A DNA stretch of 11,161 nt from Intestinibacillus sp050255995 (GCA_050255995.1 JBFWIM010000061.1:1-11161); one strand, 5' to 3'; shown: positions 1 through 6,199, numbered from the stretch's first letter. Notes: generated by a model from the sequence alone, not told the origin. A program made the numbers and translations.

Positions 1-2
1 CC

Positions 3-425
3 TGCCTGGTCAACCCCAAGCTGCAGGAAGAGTCCGGCATTCCGGACGTTGACACCGCTGTCGTCACCATGAAGATGGCGAACGGCTGCATCGCGGTCAT
101 CAACAACTCCCGTCAGGCGGTCTACGGTTATGACCAGCGCGTCGAGGCCTTTGGCTCCAAGGGCATGGCTTCCGACGCGAACGACCTGATCAACAACACC
201 ACCGTCATCACCAAGGACGGCGCGCACTCCGAGAAGCCGCTGTGGTTCTTCCTGGAGCGTTACAACACCGCGTTTATCGCGCAGGTGAAGGCGTTTGTCG
301 ACGCGATTGTGAACGATACCCCGGTTCCGGTCGGCGCGATCGACGGCCTGCGTCCGGTGCTCATGGCGGCTGCGGCCACCGAGTCCTGCCGCAGCGGCGG
401 CGCCTGGGTCAAGGTTCCCCAGTAA
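3..425 (+). CDS. iolG: Inositol 2-dehydrogenase-like oxidoreductase, C-terminal part
   Basis: Only the last 140 codons are present; the gene enters from the left edge of the window. The visible part matches the C-terminal domain of Gfo/Idh/MocA-family NAD-dependent dehydrogenases, and most closely myo-inositol 2-dehydrogenase. The run DVDTAVVTMKMANG, then NNSRQAVYGYDQRVEAFGSKG, is the family's central beta-sheet region. The end, with FVDAIVNDTPVPVGAIDGLRPVLMA, is the usual closing helix. The family oxidises myo-inositol to scyllo-inosose (2-keto-myo-inositol) in the cytoplasm, the first step of inositol catabolism. The Rossmann NAD-binding half lies outside the window, so cofactor residues cannot be checked. 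Related sugar dehydrogenases share the fold; the inositol assignment rests on the NSRQAVYGYDQR stretch. The stop is followed by a strong hairpin terminator, so this is probably the last gene of its operon. Confidence 0.85.
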   Translation, partial: CLVNPKLQEESGIPDVDTAVVTMKMANGCIAVINNSRQAVYGYDQRVEAFGSKGMASDANDLINNTTVITKDGAHSEKPLWFFLERYNTAFIAQVKAFVDAIVNDTPVPVGAIDGLRPVLMAAAATESCRSGGAWVKVPQ

Positions 426-443
426 TCCTCCCAAAGCATTGCC

Positions 444-479
444 AAAAAGGGCGCACCCGCAAGGGCGCGCCCTTTTTTT
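444..479 (+). terminator. Bidirectional intrinsic terminator between iolG and the MBL hydrolase
   Basis: The arms 444-454 and 467-477 form a perfect 11-bp stem (AAAAAGGGCGC with its complement). It is extended by CCC/GGG closing a GCAA tetraloop and followed by a run of T. The A run on the left arm gives a U tract on the minus strand too, so it can end both the rightward iolG transcript and the leftward hydrolase transcript, whose stop is at 492. Confidence 0.9.
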
Positions 480-491
480 CTGTGTATCGCG

Positions 492-1241
492 TTACATCTC
501 CATGATTTCGCGCCGTTCCAGATGCTCCAGCGCCTCCGGCGTGTGCGTAGACAGATAAACCGTCGGATGCTCCTCAATAAACATGCGCACTGCCGCAAGG
601 GACTGCCATGCCGCATCCAGATCCTCAAACACGATGGAAAGTTTGTTCTGGTGCAGCGCGGCGTCCGTATATGTAATATCGCCGTGCAGCATGTAGAAAA
701 GATCGTCCGCCTCCGCGACAACGATGCTGTTGCCCAGCGTATGCCCGTAGGCCGGAAGGAAACGGATGCCCTCGGCAATTTTCTGACTGCGCGGGAAGTT
801 GTAATACGGGCCGTCCGCAAAATCGAGCAACACAACGTTCGGACCCTCGAGGCCGAGCGCGTCCGCGTCCGCGCGGTCAACATAAATTTTTGCGTGTGGA
901 AACTCGGAAAGCGCGCCCGAATGGTCGGGGTGCTTGTGGGTGAGCAGGATTTTTGTGACCTGATCTGCCCGGTAGCCGAGCGCCTCCAGCGCGGAAACAT
1001 AGTCCAGAATACGCTTGCCAGGATAAATCTGCTGGCCGGGCACAGGGTCTGCGTACGGCATGTCCTTCGCGTAGCCGGTGTCCACCAGAATGATCTCGTC
1101 GCCGGTATCGATCAGGAAATTCTGCAGGCAGGAGGGGAAGGTCCTGCTGTCATCCCAGCCCTTGCTGTCCTGCCCGCCGCCAAGGGCAAAGTACTCGGTC
1201 ATAAATCCGTCTTCGTACAGTTTTACCGCCTTGATTTCCAT
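492..1241 (-). CDS. Metallo-beta-lactamase-fold hydrolase (AHL-lactonase-like subgroup)
   Basis: A 249-aa cytoplasmic protein with no signal peptide. The metal-binding motif HKHPDH is at residues 102-107, followed by H167 in GHTLGNS, D188 in HGDIT and a late H233. This is the ligand set of the dinuclear-metal MBL fold, and length and layout resemble N-acyl-homoserine-lactonase-like members. The substrate cannot be told: lactone, thioester and other ester hydrolases share these residues. I place the start at 1241. The AAAGGA ribosome site would abut the alternative ATG at 1250 (three residues longer) but lies about 8 bases before the ATG at 1241, a normal distance. The gene has its own promoter (1343-1371) and appears monocistronic, converging on iolG. 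Confidence 0.88.
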   Translation of the reverse strand: MEIKAVKLYEDGFMTEYFALGGGQDSKGWDDSRTFPSCLQNFLIDTGDEIILVDTGYAKDMPYADPVPGQQIYPGKRILDYVSALEALGYRADQVTKILLTHKHPDHSGALSEFPHAKIYVDRADADALGLEGPNVVLLDFADGPYYNFPRSQKIAEGIRFLPAYGHTLGNSIVVAEADDLFYMLHGDITYTDAALHQNKLSIVFEDLDAAWQSLAAVRMFIEEHPTVYLSTHTPEALEHLERREIMEM

Positions 1242-1319
1242 GCCATTCATCCTTTCTTTTCCCGACAGGCCGCGCCGTCAGCTCGGGGCAGCCCGGCGCA
1301 TAAGCTCCGTTTTTGTTGA

Positions 1320-1371
1320 TGTGAAACAAATATCACAACTCCATTGTAGAAAGTTCTGGCGAATTTGTCAA
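1320..1371 (-). promoter_or_regulatory. Promoter of the MBL hydrolase gene with an overlapping dyad
   Basis: On the minus strand TTGACA (1366-1371) and TACAAT (1343-1348) are separated by exactly 17 bp, a near-perfect housekeeping sigma promoter. Just downstream, where transcription would start, TGTGA and TCACA arms (1320-1337) form an 18-bp imperfect palindrome with an 8-bp centre. Its position suits a repressor operator. The arms recall CRP/Rex-type sites, but the 8-bp spacing does not match the 6-bp spacing of either, so the regulator is unknown. Confidence 0.75.
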
Positions 1372-1414
1372 CCGCAATCCTGCGGCGGCGCGTTGTAAAT
1401 TTCGGCGCGGGCAC

Positions 1415-1452
1415 AAAAAAAGTACGTTTCCGGCTGCGGAAACGTACTTTTT
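1415..1452 (-). terminator. Intrinsic terminator of the trpB2 gene
   Basis: A perfect 15-bp stem (1417-1431 with 1438-1452) closes a 6-base loop. It lies 4 bases past the trpB2 stop on the minus strand and is followed by a U tract in that direction. It separates trpB2 from the independently promoted MBL gene. Confidence 0.9.
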
Positions 1453-1456
1453 GCAT

Positions 1457-2833
1457 TCAGCGGTTCTGCGGGATATCCGGCAGGGTGTCAAAGCCGCGCT
1501 GGAGCTCTTCATCGTCCGGAATATGATCCACCATGGAGCCGTCGAGGTAGGCGTTGTATGCGGTCATGTCGAAGTAGCCCGTGCCGGTCAGGCCGAACAG
1601 GATGGTCTTGGCCTCGCCGGATTCGCGGCAGCGCAGCGCCTCGTCGATGGCGGCGCGGATGGCGTGGGCGGACTCCGGCGCGGGCAGGATGGTCTCGCGC
1701 TTGGCAAACTGCACGGCCGCATCAAAAACGTCGGTCTGGCGCACGGCGACCGCCTCCATATAGCCGTCGTGGTACAGCTTGGAGAGAATCGGGCTCATGC
1801 CGTGGTAGCGCAGGCCGCCCGCGTGGTTCGGTGCGGGAATGAAGCCGGAGCCCAGCGTGTACATACGTGCCAGCGGCGTGACCTTGCCGGTGTCGCAGAA
1901 GTCATAGGCGTAACGGCCGCGGGTGAAGGACGGGCAGGAGGCCGGCTCGACCGCCACAATGCGCGGATTGGCGCGCCCCGTCAGCTTATCCTGCATGAAT
2001 GGCGCGATCAGGCCGCCGAGGTTGGAGCCGCCGCCCGCGCAGCCGATGACCACGTCCGGATACTCGCCGAGCTGCTCCATAGCGGTTTTGCTTTCCAGCC
2101 CGATGATGGACTGGTGCAGCAGCACCTGATTGAGCACCGAGCCCAGCACATAGCGGCAATTTTCCGTTGTGACGGCCTTTTCGACCGCCTCGGAAATCGC
2201 GCAGCCGAGCGAGCCGGTCGTGCCGGGGTTCTCCGCGAGGATTTTGCGGCCGATTTCGGTCAGCTCGGACGGGGAAGCGGTGACATTCGCGTCAAACACC
2301 TGCATGACCGCCTTGCGGAAGGGTTTCTGCTCATAGGAGACCTTGACCATGAACACGTCGAGATCCAACCCAAAATAGGAGCAGGCCTCGGACAGCGCCG
2401 TACCCCACTGGCCCGCGCCGGTCTCGGTGGTCAGGCGGGTAACGCCCTGCGCCTTGGCATAGTACGCCTGCGCGATGGCGGAGTTCAGCTTATGGCTGCC
2501 GGAGGTGTTGTTGCCCTCAAACTTATAGTAGATTTTTGCCGGGGTATCGAGCGCCTTTTCCAGACTGTACGCGCGAATGAGCGGGGAAGGTCGGTACATT
2601 TTGTACATCTCCAGCACTTCCTCGGGGATGTCGATATACCGGTCGGCGCTGTCCATCTCCTGGTGCGCGAGCGCTTCGCAGAAGATCGGGTACAGTTCCG
2701 GTTCGGTCAGCGGCTGCAGCGTGCCGGGGTTCAGCAGCGGATCGGGCTGCGACTGCATATCGGCGCGCAGGTTGTACCACTGCTTCGGCATCTGGTCCTC
2801 GGTGAGATATAGTCTGTGGGGGATTTTTGCCAT
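1457..2833 (-). CDS. trpB: Tryptophan synthase beta chain-like protein, TrpB2 type
   Basis: A 458-aa PLP enzyme of the TrpB2 subgroup. The family condenses indole, or phosphoserine/serine-derived aminoacrylate plus indole, to L-tryptophan in the cytoplasm. The PLP-binding lysine is K115 in SGSHKLNS. The conserved acid is E137 in ETGAGQWG, where W replaces the H of classical TrpB, a TrpB2 hallmark. The phosphate-binding loop is GGGSN at 267-271. Length fits TrpB2, which is longer than classical TrpB (about 400 aa). The start at 2833 is set by AAGGAG about 9 bases upstream; an in-frame ATG at 2857 would lack this. No trpA or other trp gene is adjacent, so it may scavenge free indole rather than act in a TrpAB complex (inference). 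Expression is controlled by the tRNA-Trp T-box leader. Confidence 0.93.
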   Translation of the reverse strand: MAKIPHRLYLTEDQMPKQWYNLRADMQSQPDPLLNPGTLQPLTEPELYPIFCEALAHQEMDSADRYIDIPEEVLEMYKMYRPSPLIRAYSLEKALDTPAKIYYKFEGNNTSGSHKLNSAIAQAYYAKAQGVTRLTTETGAGQWGTALSEACSYFGLDLDVFMVKVSYEQKPFRKAVMQVFDANVTASPSELTEIGRKILAENPGTTGSLGCAISEAVEKAVTTENCRYVLGSVLNQVLLHQSIIGLESKTAMEQLGEYPDVVIGCAGGGSNLGGLIAPFMQDKLTGRANPRIVAVEPASCPSFTRGRYAYDFCDTGKVTPLARMYTLGSGFIPAPNHAGGLRYHGMSPILSKLYHDGYMEAVAVRQTDVFDAAVQFAKRETILPAPESAHAIRAAIDEALRCRESGEAKTILFGLTGTGYFDMTAYNAYLDGSMVDHIPDDEELQRGFDTLPDIPQNR

Positions 2834-3030
2834 GTTCAGTCTCTCCTTTTCGTCCAAAAGTATTTACAGCAATTCCACAAAACCCACAAAAAGTTCAGCG
2901 TTTAAAATGCCCACCTACCGCGTTGCCGGACGCCAGCCCGGCGGCGGCCTCCGCCTCGCAGGCGGCCATTTTACCCAACTTCCTTTTTTGCATTCCTCTG
3001 TAGAATTGTTGTGGGAGGGATTCGGGCAAC
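2834..3030 (-). other. Untranslated stretch between the T-box terminator and trpB2
   Basis: About 200 bases of leader RNA lie between the T-box terminator and the trpB2 ribosome site. A GC-rich part (2911-2958) can fold into two short hairpins. It also holds an open reading frame of 24-32 codons ending near 2895, with weak ribosome sites and no tryptophan codons, so it does not look like a trp leader peptide. I see no other element here. Confidence 0.4.
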
Positions 3031-3072
3031 AAAAAACGGCCCTCATCCCAAACTGTTCTGGGACAAAAGCCG
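3031..3072 (-). terminator. Regulated terminator of the T-box leader
   Basis: Arms 3059-3072 and 3037-3050 pair over 14 positions around the loop GAACAGTT and are followed by TTTTTT (3036-3031) on the minus strand. The 5' arm overlaps the segment needed for the T-box antiterminator, so the two folds exclude each other. Confidence 0.9.
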
Positions 3073-3319
3073 AAAGCCTCTGCGGTGCCACCCGGATTGG
3101 CGCGAAAACCGCGCCCGCTCACTTCCGCACATCTCGAAAACGCGCGCTCCCCTGATAACGGGCGGAGTCCCCGTCTTGGCTACAAGGCATGCCGCCGTTC
3201 GCCTCGCCCTCCGGAGTCCATTCGCGCCGGACTTTCCCGCCGCGCTTCCACCGTGCCGCGGCTCTCTGAGGGGAAAAGGTTCCGGGTTACTCGTCTCCGT
3301 CATTGGTTTTCCTGTAATT
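3031..3319 (-). promoter_or_regulatory. T-box riboswitch, tRNA-Trp specific, upstream of trpB2
   Basis: Read on the minus strand, the leader shows the T-box parts in order: a GACGAG segment at the Stem I base, AGAGAG at 3262-3267, a GGTGGAA apical-loop motif at 3246-3252, and specifier loop GAA-TGG-ACT with the Trp codon TGG at 3218-3220. The T-box element TGGCACCGC is at 3082-3090. A 14-bp stem with GU pairs (3059-3072 with 3037-3050) and six U forms the terminator. The base after TGG in the T-box element is C, which pairs with discriminator G73, as in bacterial tRNA-Trp, so specifier and acceptor readouts agree. CCC in the terminator's 5' arm can instead pair with the GGG before the T-box element, giving the antiterminator. 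Uncharged tRNA-Trp would therefore allow transcription into trpB2. Confidence 0.95.
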
Positions 3320-3325
3320 ACCGCT

Positions 3326-3354
3326 ATTATATGCGCATTCCGCGCGGTTGTCAA
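3326..3354 (-). promoter_or_regulatory. Consensus promoter of the T-box/trpB2 unit
   Basis: On the minus strand TTGACA (3349-3354) and TATAAT (3326-3331) are both exact consensus hexamers, spaced 17 bp apart. Transcription would start near 3319, at the 5' edge of the T-box leader. The -35 box ends only 16 bp from the left end of the inserted element, so the insertion has not damaged the core promoter. Confidence 0.93.
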
Positions 3355-3362
3355 GCCAAAAC

Positions 3363-3382
3363 CCCGCGAATTATATATTCCA
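3363..3382 (+). repeat. Left end of the element: direct repeat plus inverted terminal repeat (attL-like)
   Basis: CCCGCGAA (3363-3370) is the outer direct repeat and TTATATATTCCA (3371-3382) the inverted end. Immediately inside, TCCAC (3379-3383) and GTGGA (3390-3394) form a small dyad that could serve as a recombinase arm site (inference). Confidence 0.85.
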
Positions 3383-3390
3383 CGGAGAGG

Positions 3391-3419
3391 TGGACAAAGT
3401 TTGATTGCGAGATTACAAT
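3391..3419 (+). promoter_or_regulatory. Promoter reading into the element (recombinase promoter)
   Basis: TGGACA (3391-3396) and TACAAT (3414-3419) are spaced exactly 17 bp apart. The -35 box begins 20 bp inside the left end and fires rightward, toward the recombinase. The transcript would start near 3426 with about 245 bases before the recombinase start codon. Confidence 0.75.
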
Positions 3420-3475
3420 GGAAAGTGCGGGTCCAAGATAGAAAAAAGCCTTAATTTGGTTGTGCAGAAAAGGCG

Positions 3476-3763
3476 GTGACGGTCGTGGATGAGAAACCGT
3501 ATGATCAGCTATTGGCGCAAGCGTATGACTTATCCCCCAGCCACTTTAAGCAACTGGTACAGACCTGCCGGATCGGTGGGCCTGTTTGGGATAGTAATAG
3601 CTCTATTTACACAGGAAGAAGGTGGTCGCTATATGCACACAAAAAGCGCAAGCAAATGGAGGTCTGTTATAGGTGGCAAAAAAGCTGGATGCAGACCGCA
3701 TTGAAAAAGCACGGCAGAAAGTTGAAACGGTTAACAACAAAGAAAGAGAACGAAAATGGCTGA
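3476..3763 (+). CDS. Possible small ORF in the recombinase leader, unknown function
   Basis: A 95-codon open frame begins at GTG 3476; GTG 3485 is an alternative with a better-placed AAAGG. Its first part is acidic and plausible as protein (DEKPYDQLLAQAYDLSP), while the later part is basic. It overlaps the recombinase start by 91 bases. A second open frame, ATG 3489 to 3704 (71 codons), overlaps it, and I cannot tell which, if either, is translated. I recognise no domain in either. It could be the remnant of an upstream gene of the recombinase module or only a leader. The 3420-3475 stretch holds nothing else I can identify. Confidence 0.25.
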   Translation: MTVVDEKPYDQLLAQAYDLSPSHFKQLVQTCRIGGPVWDSNSSIYTGRRWSLYAHKKRKQMEVCYRWQKSWMQTALKKHGRKLKRLTTKKENENG

Positions 3764-4881
3764 GGGACACCATTCAGAAAAATCGTAATGGCGAACGCAA
3801 GGTTACTGTCATAATGCCTACAAAGCAGGACACAGCCAATCAATCCAAGAAATTGCGCGTAGCGGCATATTGTCGTGTCAGTACAGCGGAAGAAGCTCAG
3901 GTCGGCAGCTTTGAAATGCAGATACAGCATTTTAATGAAGTGATAGAAAACAATCCACGGTATGAACTGGTGCGAATTTATAAGGATGAAGGTATTTCCG
4001 GTACATCTGTTGCAAAACGCAAAGAGTTTCAGGAGATGCTTGAGGCCGCACAGCACGGCAAAATCGACTTGATACTTACAAAGAGCATTAGCCGATTTGG
4101 TCGAAATATCGTAGATATACTAACATCTCTCCGTCTACTGAGTGACCTCAGCCCACCCGTTGTTGTTAGTTTTGAAACAGAGGGCATCGACACCGCGGAT
4201 GGCAGGAATAATCTGATGATTTCAATGTTGTCGGCATTCGCCGAACTGGAATCACAACAAAAAAGTGAAGCCATCAAGGCGGGAATTCGTTATCGGATGA
4301 ACGAAGGTATTTACAAATTCGCCGTTCAGAACACCATCGGCTATTATCGTGATTACACGGGAGCGGTCAAAATTGAACCTGCGGAGGCCGAGATTGTACG
4401 CTATATTTACGATAGCTTCTTAGAAGGCGCTTCACCGCAGGACATTGCCAATGCCCTGACCCAGCAAGGGATTACATCGCCAAAGGGCATGGAGCATTGG
4501 CGGCAAGATACGATAAAGGGGATATTGTCGAACGAAAAGTATTGTGGGGATGTCTTATATCAGAAAACCTATACAAAGGACTTCCTGACGCACAAATCTG
4601 TGAAAAATGACAACATCCTGATACAGTACCATTGGGAAAACTGCCATCCCGCAATCATTGAACGAGGTAAATGGGATAAGGCTCAGGAACTGCTCATAGC
4701 TAAAACATGGAGCACGCATCGCACCAAGATAAAAGACATCCCTAAAAAGTTTGTGGTGGCAAGGGTGAAATCCGGACGTCTGCGTGGTTTCTATCTAATA
4801 GATCCGGCGTGGAATAAGGAAGAGTGCAGTAAATTCATCAACATATTAAAATCGCTAAACGAGTTAGAATACTCGAAATGA
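3673..4881 (+). CDS. Large serine recombinase (resolvase/invertase family) lacking a zinc ribbon
   Basis: A 402-aa site-specific DNA recombinase. The resolvase catalytic domain spans about residues 61-205. S70 in YCRVST is the expected nucleophile that attaches covalently to DNA, supported by R68 and by R141 and R144 in SISRFGRN. GISGTS (108-112) is the usual loop. The PF07508-type recombinase DNA-binding domain spans about 215-320. After residue 340, family members normally carry a zinc-ribbon with CxxC pairs and a coiled coil; here there are only four scattered cysteines and a short basic tail with SGRLRGFYLIDPAW. The protein is also shorter than the usual 500+ aa. A basic N-terminal extension of about 60 residues precedes the catalytic domain. 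Start GTG 3673 has GGAGG about 10 bases upstream; a shorter start at ATG 3814 would remove part of the extension. It is the likely integrase of this element. Confidence 0.9.
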   Translation: MAKKLDADRIEKARQKVETVNNKERERKWLRDTIQKNRNGERKVTVIMPTKQDTANQSKKLRVAAYCRVSTAEEAQVGSFEMQIQHFNEVIENNPRYELVRIYKDEGISGTSVAKRKEFQEMLEAAQHGKIDLILTKSISRFGRNIVDILTSLRLLSDLSPPVVVSFETEGIDTADGRNNLMISMLSAFAELESQQKSEAIKAGIRYRMNEGIYKFAVQNTIGYYRDYTGAVKIEPAEAEIVRYIYDSFLEGASPQDIANALTQQGITSPKGMEHWRQDTIKGILSNEKYCGDVLYQKTYTKDFLTHKSVKNDNILIQYHWENCHPAIIERGKWDKAQELLIAKTWSTHRTKIKDIPKKFVVARVKSGRLRGFYLIDPAWNKEECSKFINILKSLNELEYSK

Positions 4882-4894
4882 AAGGAATCCTATT

Positions 4895-5311
4895 ATGAAA
4901 GACTTTAAAAACATCAATTTTGACATCATCGATCTGACCGTAAATGCAACGCCTGATATCTATATCAATAAGAGTACTATTACATTTACCAAAAAGGTGT
5001 TGGAAGATTTAGGGTATCCAGCGAATGTGCAATACTGCGTAAGTGCAGAAAATAAGGTGTTTGCCATTCGTGTTTGCAAGAGCAATGAGGCGAAAAGCAC
5101 CCCGTTTTCAAAGCCAAAAGCCGAACAAACCACAACGCTCAGCACCAGCAACAAGAATTTCATCGAGTCCGTCAGAGCGCTTATGAAGGGTTCTTGCAAT
5201 CCAAACATGCGATATAAAGTCACAGGATACTTTGATGCGGAAAGCAGGACTGTATTCTTCGATATGGATGAAGCCGTTGAAGACGAGTTCCGCGCGCCCA
5301 AGGCAGAATAA
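4895..5311 (+). CDS. Recombinase-partner protein of unknown function
   Basis: A 138-aa cytoplasmic protein, with no signal peptide or membrane segment. It starts 13 bases after the recombinase stop with AAAGGA about 9 bases before the ATG, so the two are almost certainly co-transcribed and translated together. I do not recognise a characterised domain. Two parts are visible: residues 1-66, with a DIYINKSTITFTKKVLEDL segment, and residues 85-138, ending in an acidic tail. They are joined by a polar, Ser/Thr/Lys-rich linker. Small proteins encoded beside serine integrases are often directionality factors or accessory DNA-binding proteins, but nothing in the sequence proves that here. Base use resembles the recombinase and differs from the GC-rich flanks. 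It is followed by a strong hairpin that ends the two-gene unit. Confidence 0.8.
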   Translation: MKDFKNINFDIIDLTVNATPDIYINKSTITFTKKVLEDLGYPANVQYCVSAENKVFAIRVCKSNEAKSTPFSKPKAEQTTTLSTSNKNFIESVRALMKGSCNPNMRYKVTGYFDAESRTVFFDMDEAVEDEFRAPKAE

Positions 5312-5321
5312 GGCTTATGAT

Positions 5322-5373
5322 AAAGAGATCAGTCATGTCAAGCAATAACGCTTAAACATGACTGGTCTCTTTT
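5322..5373. terminator. Bidirectional terminator after the recombinase unit
   Basis: Arms 5322-5338 and 5356-5372 pair over 17 positions with one GU, ending in AAAGAGA/TCTCTTT. It lies 11 bases past the stop of the 138-aa gene and also 45 bases past the stop of the leftward 75-codon gene, so it suits both convergent transcripts. The T tail is short. Confidence 0.8.
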
Positions 5374-5417
5374 CGTTTGAAGCCATTTTTCCGTAATCTG
5401 TTTTCCAACACCCATGA

Positions 5418-5644
5418 CTACATAGTCCCGGCAAACTCTTTCACCGTATCTACATAGAGGGTATCGCGGCCGCTTTTCTGAGCCAGCTCAATCATTTTGT
5501 CAAACGCCGTGTGCTCTCCGGGCTTTTCCAGAAAGTCATAGCCGCCGGCGATGTAAGATGCCGGTTTTGCGCTTCAATGGTTAACGCTTTAAGAATAGCC
5601 GGGCTGTGGGCGTACCGGAAGAACATCGGTTTAAACTCTGCCAT
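5418..5644 (-). pseudogene. Frameshifted 75-codon gene of unknown function
   Basis: Read leftward, ATG 5644 follows an excellent AGGAGGGG ribosome site 7 bases away. It opens a coherent protein (MAEFKPMFFRYAHSPAILK) that runs to about residue 26. The sense then moves to another frame (YIAGGYDFLEKPGEHTAFDK and onward) and ends at TAG 5418-5420. Adding one A to the AAAA run near 5565-5568 would join the parts into a smooth 75-residue protein (EAQ-KPAS junction). As written, the first frame stops after 50 codons (5492). I recognise no domain. The break may be a real mutation, a sequencing error in a homopolymer, or less likely programmed slippage. A leftward promoter at 5997-6025 could serve it through a leader of about 350 bases. 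Confidence 0.65.
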
Positions 5645-5854
5645 TGGCGGCCCCTCCTATGTAAGTGTCGGTAAAAAGTGGCGGGTTTCGGCCAAATATT
5701 TTCCAAACGCACTGTTTTTTGTGTTTTTTATAGAATATCTTATAATTTTTTGCGGAAAATTGGTCCAAAGGATGCCATCAAGGCCGTAAGTGTCATGTTG
5801 ACCAGAGAGACCCGGGCCATTTCTGGGCAAAGTGAAGAATCTTGCGAAGGTGCC

Positions 5855-5883
5855 TTGATTTTCTCTCGCCTATAGGGTAGAAT
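5855..5883 (+). promoter_or_regulatory. Rightward promoter upstream of the surface operon leader
   Basis: TTGATT (5855-5860) and TAGAAT (5878-5883) are spaced exactly 17 bp apart. Transcription would begin near 5890 and run through the hairpins at 5913-5937 and 6074-6108 toward the secreted-protein genes. It is the only convincing rightward promoter I find between the recombinase unit and the surface operon. Confidence 0.55.
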
Positions 5884-5996
5884 AACCTTGGAAACGCAAA
5901 ATAGCGGCAGGCCACGGGGTGTAACCAGCACCCCGTGACCCTATGAAGAGTGATCCTACCACTCAACACAACAGTCTTAGACTGCACCACATACTC

Positions 5997-6025
5997 ATTA
6001 TACCCACGCTCGGGTCATTTTGCAA
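5997..6025 (-). promoter_or_regulatory. Leftward promoter facing the 75-codon gene
   Basis: On the minus strand TTGCAA (6020-6025) and TATAAT (5997-6002, exact consensus) are spaced 17 bp apart. The transcript would start near 5990, run left across the hairpin at 5913-5937 and reach the frameshifted gene at 5644 after about 350 bases. It points against the rightward promoter at 5855-5883, with about 100 bases of shared sequence transcribed from both strands. Confidence 0.65.
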
Positions 6026-6073
6026 GAGCTGCATGGGCAAATGGGCTTATTGTGTTACGCTCTGATTCATCAG

Positions 6074-6108
6074 GCGGTGTTGAGTAAAATGCTCAACACC
6101 GCTTTTTT
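6074..6108 (+). terminator. Intrinsic terminator in the leader of the surface operon
   Basis: A perfect 11-bp stem GCGGTGTTGAG (6074-6084) with CTCAACACCGC (6092-6102), a 7-base loop, then TTTTTT. It lies 92 bases before the first secreted-protein gene. It either ends an upstream RNA or attenuates the operon. A second perfect 10-bp hairpin without a U tract follows at 6131-6156 (CCGGCGGGGC with its complement). Confidence 0.85.
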
Positions 6109-6199
6109 GTGTTTCCGACAGACGCGGGACCCGGCGGGGCAATTACGCCCCGCCGGTGTTCCCCCTGTTGGAAATATGAAAATAGAGAGGAAGAAAAAC

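Larger units (their letters stand above)
5890..6108 (+). ncRNA. Candidate leader or small RNA ending in a conditional terminator
   Basis: No convincing gene is present here. The predicted rightward transcript contains a 9-bp hairpin CACGGGGTG/CACCCCGTG (5913-5921, 5929-5937), an odd palindrome CAGTCT-T-AGACTG (5972-5984) and a final strong terminator (6074-6108). The segment ACTCAACAC (5961-5969) is perfectly complementary to GTGTTGAGT (6077-6085) in the terminator's 5' arm. An alternative fold could therefore block termination. This is the layout of an attenuated leader, though no ligand or known riboswitch class is recognisable. A leftward promoter inside it (5997-6025) would make an antisense RNA to the first 100 bases. 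Confidence 0.4.

Noticed and set aside
522..1319. Plus-strand open frame opposite the MBL hydrolase
   Set aside because: The opposite strand encodes a clear HxHxDH protein with promoter and ribosome site. The plus frame has neither and no motifs.
1451..2812. Long open frame on the plus strand opposite trpB2
   Set aside because: It lies antisense to a protein with full PLP-enzyme motifs and its translation has no recognisable family. Such frames are common opposite GC-rich genes.
2895..2990. trp leader peptide upstream of trpB2
   Set aside because: The short frame has no tryptophan codons and lies after the T-box terminator, so ribosome-stalling attenuation is not indicated.
5740..5990. Leftward open frames of 63 and 65 codons
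   Set aside because: They overlap each other, lack good ribosome sites, and contain hairpins and a palindrome better explained as leader RNA. I keep this region as regulatory.
6026..6061. Known riboswitch class in the surface-operon leader
   Set aside because: AGAGC/GCTCT arms can pair around this segment, but I could not match the conserved bases of any riboswitch class I know.
6020..6199. Longer N-terminus for the stalk/NPCBM protein
   Set aside because: Starting at 6020 would run through a terminator and two hairpins and hide the signal peptide. ATG 6200 has a proper ribosome site.
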